From: Anas platyrhynchos
Taxonomy: Eukaryota > Chordata > Aves > Anseriformes > Anatidae
Direction of reading: 5' to 3'
DNA length: 64,000 nucleotides
Assembly (NCBI RefSeq): GCF_047663525.1
Contig: NC_092593.1
Location: 27,182,501-27,246,500, forward strand
Part shown: in pieces, positions 1 to 12,340 of the stretch
Layout of the letters: every line of letters starts with the position of its first letter
How positions within the stretch are numbered: the stretch's first letter is position 1
Program-made: the position numbers and the translations under genes
Notes under the pieces: generated by a model
Seen by the model: only the letters and a program-made list of their open reading frames with translations
Databases searched by the model: none
What the model was told of the DNA's origin: nothing

Positions 1-56
1 ATGATCTTGAGGTCTCTTCCAACCTAGAGATTCTGTGTGATTCTGTGTGATTCTTT
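1..56 (+). repeat. 3' end of a CR1 LINE
   Basis: The window opens inside a CR1 retrotransposon tail. The phrase for ggtctcttccaacc is followed by repeated ATTCTGTG units, which is the characteristic CR1 3' terminus with its 8-base repeats. Only the last few dozen bases are present; the rest lies left of the window. It sits in or downstream of INO80D intron sequence on the opposite strand to that gene. Confidence 0.75.
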
Positions 57-1688
57 AAAGATTCTGTGAAGCCATCTCTAGTGCTACTCCATCATTAAAC
101 AAATCCTAAAATTTTCTGAACTGGCCTAACTAGTCTTTAATATTAAGGCATATTGTGAGGAAGTAACATATATTTTCCTGGTCTGCCTTGTTTAATACAT
201 GAATTCTGTTACTTTGCCAGATATGAGTATTCAAAGCATATATATTCATTTTCACATTTATTGTAGCATGGTATTTGCATAACTCTACATTTTTAGGTCT
301 AATCCATTTTTCTACTGAGCCTCTTTTTTTTGGGAAAACATATTCCATTCAGTGCAAACATCGCTTGAGTATGTAAAACGTTAAATGCAGAAAGTGATCT
401 TTCTCAAGACACAGGTCACTTTTTAAGCTATTTGGGTCTGTGACACTTGAAAGTGCCTCTAGAGTTGCCATTCCACAGAAGACCTGCATTACACAGAGGA
501 CCATCATACAGGATTTCTGAAGAACAATGTCCTTTAGAGAATGCTATGGGATGCTAATTATCTTCTAAACAAATAGTCAAGCTATCCCATGAGTGCCAAA
601 GTGCAGATCTTAACTGCAAATTAAAAAAGGTTAATTGAAATAGCAAAAATTACAGATGTTTGCAATGAAATTAGATTTGATATGAAGTACTTCCAACTTA
701 TTTGAAGTCTTAAAAAAAATATATCAACACCCACAAACGCATCATAAATGGCATTCCTGCTCTAATATCACACACTGACCTCTATTTCCCTTTTTCCTAT
801 CAACATTTAACTTGTTAGGAAAATAAAATGTAAAACTAAGCAGAAAAGTATGGTAACTTCGGAGAATGAGGGAGACGTTAAGGACGGCTAGGTGTACCTA
901 AGTCTGCATTCATAGTCAGACAAATGAGCCCTAAGATCGGCTGCCTTTTTTGAAGCTTCATAGAGCACTACAGCCACAGCAGCAGGTTGGCTATTTCCAC
1001 TTACAATTTTGCAAGCAGCAATTGATTAACATGGTTTCCAGATAATAAGGAAGGAGGAGACTATTTCTGCACTGATATGCAGACAAGACTCCACCTCTCC
1101 AATTACCTGTGTAACGGCACTGCTTTCCTGCCTGGCACAAAGACAGCCTTGGGCTTTTGTTAGCCAAGTTCCACATATGAACAGGCCCAGTCAATAGAAA
1201 CTCTCTTGTGCTCCAATTTTCCTAGCCACATTAACCAGAAATTTAGATCTGCACAGAATGATGGGCCAATCTCCATACTTTTACTTGCACTTATTTTGTA
1301 ATCTGCACTTGTCATATATCTAACATTCAATCTAACCTTGTCTACCCATGTAAGCACAGTCTGCACTACACTTTTACTACTGCAGTTGCAAACTGTCTAT
1401 ACAGTGCCTATGTCATTAAGCAATGTTTTTCTATACCTCAGCTTGATTTCTCAAACAGTTAACGGAACATTAAGAAGAACAAACAATTAAAATATCATAA
1501 ATCATATATGATAGGTCCAGGCATTCCCTTCATAGAGAACAGGGCTAAAGAAAACATCAAGAGTTCAGGTTTATTTCATAAGGACCACATGTGAAAGCAG
1601 GACGGAGCTAGGAAGACATTCCTCTTTTGTGTTTTGGTTTCAGGTTTAAAAAAAATAAAGAGAGGCAGTGCATTTATTATCTACCCAC
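57..1688. other. INO80D intron sequence, no further exon seen
   Basis: This AT-rich stretch lies downstream of the second INO80D coding exon. The reading frame after the donor at 1688/1687 is not picked up again by any open segment that resembles the remainder of INO80D. I therefore read it as intron running off the left edge. Confidence 0.6.
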
Positions 1689-4600
1689 CTAGATGTGGAA
1701 ACAGATCAGTGTCCAGCTGCTGTTTTCGAGTGCACAGTTTCACCAGTCTCTGTAGCCGGCTCATGCAGGATGAGTGCGGAGAGAAGGCTGTGGCTTTCAT
1801 TAGGACCCGATCAGTCCTCGGAGGGTCCGTGACCGGAGCCCTAGCAGGTGGCAGGAGGGGCAGAGGTCTCTTGTTAGACAACTGCCGGGCTTGTGCTATA
1901 GTGTGTGTGGTGGGTGCCACTCCCTGCATTGGTAGGCTGGTGTTCGGAGGTTGAGGTGACTTGCAGACTAAGCCCTGCGGTAGCCCTGTCGGCTTTAACG
2001 AAGCTGATGAAGGTGGCAGATGGGAGTGCTGCTGCTGCAGAGGCTGCTGCTGCAAAGGTGCAGGAAGGGGGCTAAAGTGCTCTTGGCGAACTTTTAAAAT
2101 CTCTGTCTCTCTCTGGCGCTGCCGGTTTTGAGCCAACTTGCTCTGCAACTTTTTCCTCACCGTTGCCCCTTTCTTTAGGTCATCATCCTCCTCGTTGAAA
2201 GCAAAGGGGTCTTCTAGTTCTGCCTCCAGGTAGTGGAGAGGAAGCCTAGCCCCTGGAGGGGAGAGGGACATCCCATCCAGCCCATTGGGCATCTTCAAGG
2301 CCAAGGTGGGCACTGTCAGACTGAAGGCCATAGTATCCATCTGATGCCTGACCTTCACCTCCTCTATGGGATCATTCTTTTTCTTCCTCTCCTTTTTCGG
2401 TATAAAGCCAAGTACCTGCAGGTGGCTGTTGCAGTACCTTTGAAAAGGAAAAGCAGACAGTTCTTAATTCAGTTCTTGTAAGGAAAACCTGAAGAAAACA
2501 GTCCACTAAGGGGAAACCCACATACAACATGAAAAATTAATCAAAACACAAAGGATTTTATAAAAAATGTACACAGTCACTTCTAAAACAACAGATAATT
2601 GTGGTGTTCCCAACCTATAGCTGAAAATAAACTTTTACAAGTGACAAGTTGAAATCTTAAGATATAGAAGCATTCACTGGTTATTCATTATAGGAGATTC
2701 ACACACTGTATGCAAAATATTTACTCTCTAATAGGGTAAATACACACAAAACAAAGTGAACAAAACAAACGGCCTGATACAAACACGGTAAGAACTCAAG
2801 TCATTAATTCTGACCATACAGAACCATTTCAAAAGCTCCTATGAAAGAGTACAGGGAAGAATACTTCTTTCATTTGGCTGTCCTTTCATTGGAAGTAGTT
2901 AGCATTTTCATCAACATCCACATCATTCTTATGATTCCCAGTTGTAGCAGGGAGCAGTTTCACACAGGGACAATCTCGCTGGAGATACCTTCTTGAGAAG
3001 GGTCACTACTTGCTCTTAGTGAGCAAGCAGCTTAAATATTAAGCCCTGTTATAGTAATTTAACATAACAATTTTGTAGCCAGAGGATTAGCTGAATGTTC
3101 TTCAAATAAAAATTCAGTTTAAAAGAAATTCTCTGTTCTTGGAAAATGTTTACAAAATGCCAAGAGAATGTATATATACAATCCACAAACACAGACTTCA
3201 AGCTTCTCTAATACAAAAATCTTTTAATATAATATTTTTTTTTTAAAAGGAAAGCCTTTAATAGTTTGTTACAATTTATAGACTCAGATAACATACTAAG
3301 AAGTAAACAATTTTTGTCTGGTTAAAACAAGCGGGTGTTACAAATACAATAATCACAATCTGATCCTTTTCCTGCCTCTGTAGAATGCCCTCAGCAATCA
3401 GGCTTCTGCCCTTGCAGGATCCTATTTACAACCTGCAGCTTACAGCTGGAAACAAAGATATGAGGAAAGACTGATGTCTGTATCATGGTATTTATGGACA
3501 GGATAAGCGAATATCCATGTAAGTATTCTGAGTAGAGTAGAGTAGAGTAGAACATGATCTGAGAAAATTAAGTTTTGTGGAACAACTAAATAAAAAATAA
3601 ATTATTCCTAGTCTTAATGGAGAAAAAAAAAAAATAACACAGAAGCCCAAATCAACTCCACAAAAGTTGTAACACTTCAGATTAGTAACTTTCAATTTGT
3701 CATCCCACTCCTAGAGAAGCAATGCATGAACTGCTTCCAAAGGGTCCATAAAAGGTAAAAAAGAAAAAGCAAATTCTGATATGCTCTTTAACAGTCTCCA
3801 TATATGTAGTTTCTTGAAGGATCCACACCCATAAGTTTTTCAAAAATCAAAAAAGACTGAAAAACACTACTACATGTTATTATCTAAATGATTTCTTCAT
3901 TACATTAAGTTGTAAGTAATAAATGTATCCAAATGAGACAAGCTGAAAGCCAGCAAAGAATGGAGTTCTTATTGGAACAGACTAGAATACTGTAAGGTCA
4001 TACCAAGAGGTGCACTTTTAAAAATTAAATTCTGTAATGAGGGCTCAATAAAACTTCCATTGAATTCAACAACAATATTTACGTAATTAAAATTAAGCAT
4101 TTTCTTAATATTTTCTTTGAGCAAGACTGAGTTAGAATAGCACTTTTAGTACAACAGAAGAAAAACAACAAACAGACAAGAAAAGCACAATGGATTTTTT
4201 CCCTTAATCAAAAGAGTGTTGCTCAATTTGAATGTTTCCTTTATATTGTTCAGAATTTAAATATCTCCATGCTGTGTTTGTGCAGGAGTGAGAAGGTAAA
4301 ACCGTGAAAACCAAGAAGAAAGTAAAATATAGAAAAGGTGAATAAACCCATGAAAAGGTAATTAGTTTATCATTCTTCTCTGAGTTTTGGGCAGTTATGT
4401 GTTTTGCTTGTTTGTTCAACTCTAACAGGATCATTTTTATACGACAGAGAATAAAGCTTTGGTTCTTACAACTGACCGTGCCGCATTACTGAAAGCCAAC
4501 AATATCTTACACAGGCATCACCCCTGGACACAAATCTATAGATACCGGACTACAGCATAAGGAAAATACAGATCACACACTTGCAGACTCCAGTACCCAC

Positions 4601-7600
4601 TGATTTGGCTCTGCATCAATTCCCCGTTTTCCACCATAATGGAGACTGATACACTTTGCCCACCAGACTAAAAGGAGCAGGAAGAAATGGGGACTAAGTC
4701 TTCTCTCGGTAGTTCTACATGCAAGCAGCTTTGGCTAGGCATCATTTACAGGGACCAACTCCACCTTGGCCTTGCCAGACTCTGTCTGGTCCCACGTGGA
4801 GCCAGGTGGGCACACACACTGAATTACATCCCTCTCCTGCAGGCTCCAAGGCAGCTCTTTAGCTGGCCCTGACCCAAACTGGCTCTGGCTAAACCTGGTG
4901 CTGCAGAGCCTGGTGCAGATGTCAAGTGGCTCTGCTGGAAGCAGCCAAGAGCCAGCTGAGTTGATGCAGGAAGTTCTTTGGATCGGAGGCAATGCCAGGG
5001 AAACAGCTCATGCTCTGTAGCATACAGACTACCGGGAAGACGGAATAGATCCTGGAAGTAGCACAGTGCTTTCCATGTGGATTTGAGCTGGAAGATTTGA
5101 GCTGGAAGCCCAGGAAGGCGAAGCTGGCCCTGCACAGAGCCAGTGCTGGTGAGCTGCCATAGTGTCACAATTTGTCCTTTCTGTAACCTGCCAGTGAGTT
5201 ATTCTCAGCTGACAGCACCATGCTGAGTACCTAATATAGTTTCTACCCATTCCTTATTCAGCGCTAAAGGCACCTATTCCAACACAGGTAAGGTCAAATA
5301 CAGTCAAAAGGTACTGCAAGAGCAGTGGGTTGATATCCATTAAAACCATCGTAATGCAAAGCCCACAAAAGGTGATGGGCCATGAAGGCAGCTTCTGGAC
5401 AGTGCCCCACATTATGGGGAAGTTAAGAATCCAGAAAGCAAGGTTTTCTACCTACACCTGCATCATGCTTCACAGTACATCCCAGATTTGTGTTGGATTT
5501 GGCCACTTATTTCAAGGAAGATCTAATCAAACTGGAGAGTAGCTTGCATGTTAACAAAATATTTACACTCACTTGAAAGAAGACAGATAAAATTATGTTT
5601 AACCTACCTAAAGTATAACAACTCTATAATAAAAAAATAAGCTGAACTTTATTATCTATGCATGTATTTGAACAAGAAAAAATGAGGAAACGCAGATTCA
5701 CAGCCCATGTTAGTATATGTTCTTTCAAAACAAAATAGTGAATAGAGAAACTAGACTTCAAATTTGGCAATGAAGTCATGCACTATTAATAGATTTAATT
5801 TCTAGAATGTTAATGGTTAATAAGAAATCTAATAATACAACAGAATATTAAACATCATCGTGGTTAGTGACATCTCATTTGTCCAGGGTCAAGGAATAAT
5901 TATTTTTAATTATCTGTGGTAAGACTGAGGTTTTTGGCATATAATGCATGAAACCTGTTAAGACTTTTTACTTTTCATAATCTTTAAAGATATATAGAAA
6001 GACAGCTGTCAGAACATCCTACAGTCTGCTTCTGATCATGTAGTTACATGTCTGAAACTGACAAAATGACCATCTGACAGAAAATTTGTACACAGAAAAT
6101 TAAAAGCTGAGAGTGAAGAACTCAGACAGAGCAAACATTTTTATATTGAACAGAGTGTGAAAAAAGTCTCCTAAGAAACAGATACAGGTTCGCCTGCCAA
6201 AAAAAAAAAAATGCTTGGAGCAGGCGCAGTCTTATCACTAGCATTCATCAAGTTTTATTGTTAAAACTAAACTCTGCCCTGAGAAGCAGTCTTTTAAAAT
6301 ATTCTTTCAAACTATCACATCCTCTCATTTGAAATTAAAAGTTTATTTTCTCCTTCAGACACCTGCTGTCCTCTTCAAGTACTGTAATGTGACACTCGAC
6401 ATGCAGTTGAATTATTCTAATATAACATACACCAGATGTCATGACCACACTTCACTTTAACTTGAGAAAAATCAAAAAGAACAAAGTGTGAACTCGATTC
6501 AAGGTGTAAAGAATAATCTCAAATTCCATGGGAACATATGAGACCTAAAAAGTGTCATTAAGTATTATCATTTCTATTGTATTTAAGTATGAATTCTTGT
6601 AAACAGCAACTCTGAGTCCGTTCTTACATCAGAAATTACAGCATATTTGCTCTAACAATTTCTATGATCATTTTTACAAGCTTACTTCCAAAGTGCCGCA
6701 ATTGTACAGAAGCAAAGAAACAGTCACCGACTGTCAAATTACAGCTTAAAGTTATTCATCTTGTGCCATTTGAGCATTTGCCCTACAGCTTTTGACAAAC
6801 ATTCATGTTTTTTTTCTCACTTCATCAGTCTCCTCAACTGAAATGGCAGGTGAAGTGCAAGTTAATTTAGAGCACAGTCCAACTGTTATTTCAGACAAGA
6901 GAGGGAGCTGTGAGCCGAGAAAGAAGTTATATGTAGGGCACAGTGGGAACGCTGCTAATAATGCAAAAGGTTAGTGAATGGCAGCTAATAATGTGAAAGG
7001 TCAGTGAAGAGTGGTTTGGTTCTTTTTTGGCATATTTTGTTTACATTTTAGTTTAAAAAAAAAATGTGTTTGTAACAGAATAAACCTCAGGTAGTTAAAA
7101 AACACATTAATTAAATACTGTGGTACTGGCAAAACCTGTAGCAATGACTGAAAATTTAAAGTCATATTTACGAGCCAAGATCAGAAAAATTCTGCTATTT
7201 CACCCCAAGCAGCACCAATTAGATTTGCCTTCAAGAAGTCTTAAAGAGCAAGAAAAAAAGCCCTCGTGGATACACTATGGGCTGCAATTTAGGAAAACTT
7301 GTTTGAATTCTCAGCTCTCCAACATCTTCAAGCATTATCTCTCGCAAGCCATTTAATATGTGGGTACCTCAGGCATCTTCATTTGGGCAGGGAGAGGGAG
7401 AGAAAGAGAGGAAGCAGAGAAGAAAGGGAGCGAACAGCACTTTCGCAGTTGGCTGATTGTTATCAAGCAGTATGTATTTTATTCCAGTAATAAACCACCA
7501 CAGATCCGTACTAAAGCAAGATCGCTGAACTGTAATTCTGCTTTCGTCCCTGTGTGTCACTGCTCCCTAAGCCCAGAAGGTATGCGTTTTCAACTGTTTA

Positions 7601-8226
7601 TCCTGAAAAAGGAGTTGAAAGTGTGCTTTTGCCACAGCTGGCCAAACAAGTGGGCCCTTTTAAGAGCACATACTGTGAGTGACATGGCAAATTAGTTAGA
7701 TCTGCAGATATTGTGTAGCAGGTTTGATCCACAATTTATAGTGAGTTTGAGCAAAGCAATAAACTCTTCTGAAAACTTGGGAATACGTTCCTTGGGAGTA
7801 AGTTACTGCCTTCTTTGTGTACTTGATGCCCACTGAAAATAAAATAAAGTTTACTGGTCTTACAACAAAACCCTCAAAGAAACATCCTGGAATTCAATTC
7901 ACTCAGGCCAGTTCCTCCCTTATCCTGAAACCAGGCACAGTCGTAAAAGGAAGCTCATGCCTACAGCCCAGCCACTTCCCACATTGCAGACAGGCAACCG
8001 CCACTCACCTACGATCCTCAGATTTGGGGATGGGGTTGGTGCAGCGTTGGCTGTTATACTTGGCCACATATTCACATTGCTTGAAGGGGGCAGTCTTGTC
8101 CTCCAGAACGTGTCTGATACAGAAGGCGTAGCCGTTAAGTCGCCTCTGCTTGCACAGTTTGGGGCTATACGAGCACAAGGGCTTATTGTCAACCTCAGAG
8201 AAGTGTATGTGTTTGCCTTCATACAT
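1689..8226 (-). CDS. INO80D: INO80D, INO80 chromatin-remodelling complex subunit D (5' part, two coding exons)
   Basis: Coding exons are 8226-8009 (218 nt, ATG at 8226-8224, donor AG|GTGAGT) and 2437-1689 (749 nt, acceptor CAAAG|GTAC, donor CTAG|GTGGGT). They encode the first 322 codons; the family is about 1,000 aa, so the rest lies outside the window. The N-terminus starts MYEGKHIHFSEVDNK and holds two C3H clusters: C18, C25, C36, H39 and C51, C62, C75, H78. This is the KANSL2/INO80D type of potential DNA-binding zinc domain. The intron splits the second cluster just before C75. A basic patch KKERKKK follows, then an acidic EEDDD stretch, a basic/glutamine-rich segment and a Q/P/S-rich low-complexity region. 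INO80D is an accessory subunit of the nuclear INO80 ATP-dependent nucleosome remodeller. The first ATG is chosen because it matches the known vertebrate N-terminus; the upstream exon part is untranslated. Confidence 0.93.
2438..8008 (-). other. INO80D intron between coding exons 1 and 2
   Basis: This is a 5.6-kb AT-rich intron. It contains a short (TAGAG)n run near 3531-3551, a 14-bp perfect tandem at 5081-5108 and a 30-bp-period imperfect tandem at 6954-7008. A somewhat GC-richer patch at about 4.68-5.25 kb has overlapping open frames on both strands, but none resembles a known protein. I see no other gene. Confidence 0.7.
6954..7008. repeat. imperfect tandem duplication, 30-bp period
   Basis: A 25-base segment beginning gctaataatg and ending agtgaa occurs at 6954-6978 and again at 6984-7008 with three differences. 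It lies inside an INO80D intron. No function is apparent. Confidence 0.8.
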
Positions 8227-8255
8227 CACGTGACTCTATTCCTTGTGAACATCAG
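8227..8255 (-). other. INO80D: INO80D 5' untranslated part of the first coding exon
   Basis: Upstream of the ATG the minus strand reads a short leader preceded by a pyrimidine-rich acceptor (ggttctttcag, AG at 8257-8256). The start codon is therefore in an internal exon and at least one untranslated exon must lie further upstream, probably in the CpG island near 17.4 kb. Confidence 0.7.
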
Positions 8256-9182
8256 CTGAAAGAACCGAAATATTAAGAAAAATCACGTAAGGAAAAGGAA
8301 ATGCATTCAGTTATACATTGTGTATTTCATGTTGGTGGGAAGGAGGGACCCAAAACAATACCTGATTTTAAATCTTCTGTATCATATCAATGTTAAGAGA
8401 GAGCCCCAAGGACACCACTATCTTGGAATGATGATGAATCAAGATGAAGCAGATTGTCTACAGAAAACATCAAAAAGGTCAAAGTCAGTCAGAATACAAC
8501 AGATAGGATCATCCTGCTTAATAAGTGAGTGGCTAGAAGCAGCCACTTAACCTGTGATTCAGGTAGCATCCAATAAACCAAATTCATTAGCACAATAGTT
8601 TTCAACTAGCAGTCACAGATCTCTGGAAACTGTAAAAGGAAATTATTGAAGAAAAAAAAGTTTACCATCACCTTGCTTAAACCTGCCAAAAAAACCTCCA
8701 CTCATCTACCAGTAAATGATTAGGAGTTACAAATTGAAAAAGGTTAAGCAACAAATTAGATTACCTATATTCAGGAATCATGTTGAATGCTGGCACAACA
8801 TTAACTCATTTGATCACAGAAAGGTTTTTATTTAAGTATCTTTGCTCTACCAAATACACATTTTATCATGCAGTGCAAGATTTTTTCTTTTTAATCTGTC
8901 TTTATCACACCTGGTGAACAGACTTCACATCTTAAAGTTGCACAAACTTTTGCAAGCATCAGTATAAAGTCCTTCCTAAGGTCATCACAATCCTTCAGAG
9001 CTTCACCTACCTTATTGTGCTTGTTTTACGTAAATGCTGCCCTTAATGATTACTCCCATTGACCCCAGGAAGGCTGAAATGTCATTTCAGCAGGAGGCCA
9101 TTTTCTTCATCATTGCCCCAAAACAGATTCCCACAGTGCAATGAAATACCAAATTCATGAAAACTTAAGGTACTCTTCACAG

Positions 9183-9401
9183 GGATCTCCTGGAAAGAGT
9201 CCAGCGGAGGGCCACAAAGATGATACAGGGCCTGGAGCATCTTCCCTATGAGGGAAGGGAGGTTGTGGAGTCTCCTCTGGAGATATTCAAGGCCCATCTG
9301 GTCACCTACCTGGGCAACCTACTCTAAGGAACCTGCTTTGGCAGGGGGGTTGGACCCAATGATCTCTGGAGGTCCCTTCCAACCCTTATAATTCTGTGAT
9401 T
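9183..9401 (+). repeat. CR1 LINE fragment, internally deleted
   Basis: The text shows the CR1 3' region: a gagtccagcggagggccac block, the cctggagcatcttcccta block, the ctctggagatattcaaggcc block and the terminal ggtcccttccaaccc followed by an ATTCTGTGAT tail. Material normally found between the second and third blocks is missing, so this copy carries an internal deletion. Confidence 0.9.
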
Positions 9402-12317
9402 TTCCACCACTATACAGTCTTTAGCAATCAATTTTTTTTTAAACACACACACACACACAGGAAAAAAAAAAAACAACAAAGCAGCATCAAGGAATATTTA
9501 ACAGTACACACAACCTGCAGCTCCTTTGCTAGAGCCAGCTTAGCCAGCAAAAGGCAGCTCTTACTCAGGAAGGCCATCCTGAAGCACAGGAATAAACTCT
9601 CGAAGATGGTGTGTTCAGTACAGTTCAGTTCCATACGCGTTATATACCAAGCAAAGGAACATACATAGAGATGATATTCAGGAAATATGTAGTAAATGAC
9701 ATGGGACAAATGTACAGATTACCACCTCAACTGACTTAGTTATTCCCAAGGCCCCAAATGGCAAGGGAAGGGAACCTATGGCCTTTACAGAAAAGATCCC
9801 ACTTCCTCTGGTGAAGGAACAGGACTTCTCTCCCCACTGCATAGAAACACCTTGAGAAAGCAAAAAGTAACTTTCCTGGATCCCCAAATGCTGTGGTACT
9901 TGAAGTCACTACGACAAAACCAAACACCCTAATGTACCTCTAGCAGTAAACTGCATAAAGCTGACACTTCCATTAGCACTCATCTAGCTGTACAGCCAGG
10001 ACAGAAGCACTAAAAATTCAAAGACACACTTAACAATTATTTAAATAGTTTTACAAGTACACATGCAGCACATACAGCATGCAGATTGGAGACTTGCCAC
10101 AAAACGTAGGTGGCATGAACGCCAGCGACCTGATTAATCATTTGACATTAACTAGGATCGTCCCATGTTTCCTCTTCATACACGGTTCCCTTTCCACACT
10201 CCAGGGCAGGGGCCTAACACTTTGTTTACACCAAACAGCCAAAACACAAGCACAGATATCAAAAACAGTTCCTATCACCTTTCCCTTGATGCAGGGGAGC
10301 ACAGGAAGGAGCAGAGTGCATAAGTTTAAAACTGATCATTGGAGTATGGCCCTTCACAACATATTTACCATACTAGCAACTATGTGAAAGAAAAGAAATC
10401 CCACAGCCTAGCAATAGGTGGTGACCTGGGTTTGGGTCCCAAACGCTTGACAAACAGCTCTCTCTATTACTATGGTAGAGAGAGTAATCAAATGGGTCTC
10501 AACCACTTGCATGTCTTACACAGAGTGCAACTGACAAAGTCTTCTGCTCTGGAGTTTGCTGCTCTCAACAGATACCAAGGCTTGTATTTGTGACATGCTG
10601 GACAGGATGAAAAACTGGAAAGAACATCTGAGTCTTGCAAAGATGGGGTAACTCACACGCTGCTCTCTTTCTCTTGTATTTACCAGCACCTTTCAAGCTA
10701 CTGCTATTATGCTTTGTAGAGTTTTTAGATTGATCAATGACCTCCTTCTCTTTTGCACAGCCCAGCAATATTTCTTGCCTGAAGGTTATCAAGCAACAGA
10801 CCAAAAAAAGAGTTTTTCAGAGCAGTTCCAAAGTAAACAACAAGAAACACATATCCGGGGTTCCTAAGTTAGGTTTCTGTAAGAAAAATACACTGCAGTT
10901 CCCAGCCACTATAATCCTGGATTTATTCTTGTGCCCCCAGTCTTATTTTTGGATTTAGCTTGCAATTAAGTCTTATTTTTGCACTTAACTTGACTGTGTC
11001 AAGGAAGGCGCAGTATTTTCCATCTCACTTGTCAGAAAGATACAGGACACAAGTATGATGCCATATGAAACATTTAAGCAAAAATACTAACAGTAATCCT
11101 CAGGGAAACCAACGAGCTCAAGCACGTATTTGGGGTCTATATATACACATAAAAATATAACCATATTAAAAATCCTGATAGGAATCGAACAGAGCAACTA
11201 CAGAGTAATGAACAGAAAGAGAGCTGATACACCTGGCAGGCAGGGTTATATAGAAAAACTACAGCAATTCTCTCAAACTGCAATGATATCTTTATTGGCA
11301 GACTCCTATACAGACCTCCAAAAGACAGCAGCACTGTGCGGGCACACTGCCGGAGACTGAACTCATGCTATGCCTAAAACGAGCCTTTTCATTTAGTTCC
11401 ATGCTACATACATATACACACACAAATACAACAAAGACTTTTTAATCTCTCAATTCTGATTTAATCTGATGTAGTATTTTATTTTGAGCAAAAGAGACAG
11501 GAGTTCTTAACAGAGCTTTTTGCTGCTACACAAAAGTAGCACAAGCATGGAACAGGCACATGTCGCCTAACTGAAGAGAACTGAAACTACACTTAGCTAA
11601 ATAGTGGGTGGGGGAGAAATTATTTTTGTCCCACAGGATTCAGTACGAGATGACGGAAACATGGACTTCCCCTGGAAAAATCAAAAGCTTAAGCAGCTGT
11701 ACTTTGCTGCAAAAATATCAGGGTAGAAAACCTTTTGGAGGTAGTTTTGGGGTTTGCAATTACACTCCACGCTGAAGCTGCAAAGAGGTTCAAAACAAAC
11801 ACAATTCACGCCTGCATGTGCTCACACTGGCTTAAGCCACAACTCATGAATGAGAAACCAGAGGCTACTTCTTGAGGAATCTACATTTTCCTTAAACTGG
11901 TTCTAAACAAATGATTTAGAGAGTCTGAAGCAACAATGCAAAGAACAGAAGAGAACCCAGCATCTTGTCATTGCGAAATAATGTAGGTAGGACATGAGTG
12001 ATGCTGAAAAACATGATAGTGGTAAGGGATAAGGTGAATACAGAGCAGTCATGTACCAAATCACACAACATTAGAACTAGGGGCACTTGAGAAAGCTAGA
12101 TTGACTCAAAATATATTTAAGAAATATTTCTTTATTTTTGCTACTCACAAGTGGTGAACTGCTGAACTTGCTGTCATGAGAAGCTATGGAAGCAGACAGC
12201 ATCAGCAGGTTCAAAAAGTTCACAGACAATGGGGACAGATACTAAAGGAAATGGGCAATGATATACTCGCCAGCATGCCTAATTTCATAAATACAGATGT
12301 CGGAGGATCAAGAGGAC

Positions 12318-12340
12318 AATAAATAAATAAATAAATAAAT
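12318..12340. repeat. (AATA)n microsatellite
   Basis: Five to six uninterrupted AATA units are present. Low complexity only. Confidence 0.9.

Noticed and set aside
1634..1954. 106-codon frame on the plus strand
   Set aside because: It is antisense to the INO80D coding exon, whose minus-strand protein is recognised.
4824..5168. 114-codon frame in an INO80D intron
   Set aside because: Another frame on the same strand (4735-4992) and one on the plus strand are open over the same stretch. The sequence contains a 14-bp tandem and no recognisable domain, so it is probably non-coding.
8060..8085. agggggcag motif resembling a CTCF core
   Set aside because: It lies within INO80D coding sequence and lacks the rest of the CTCF consensus.
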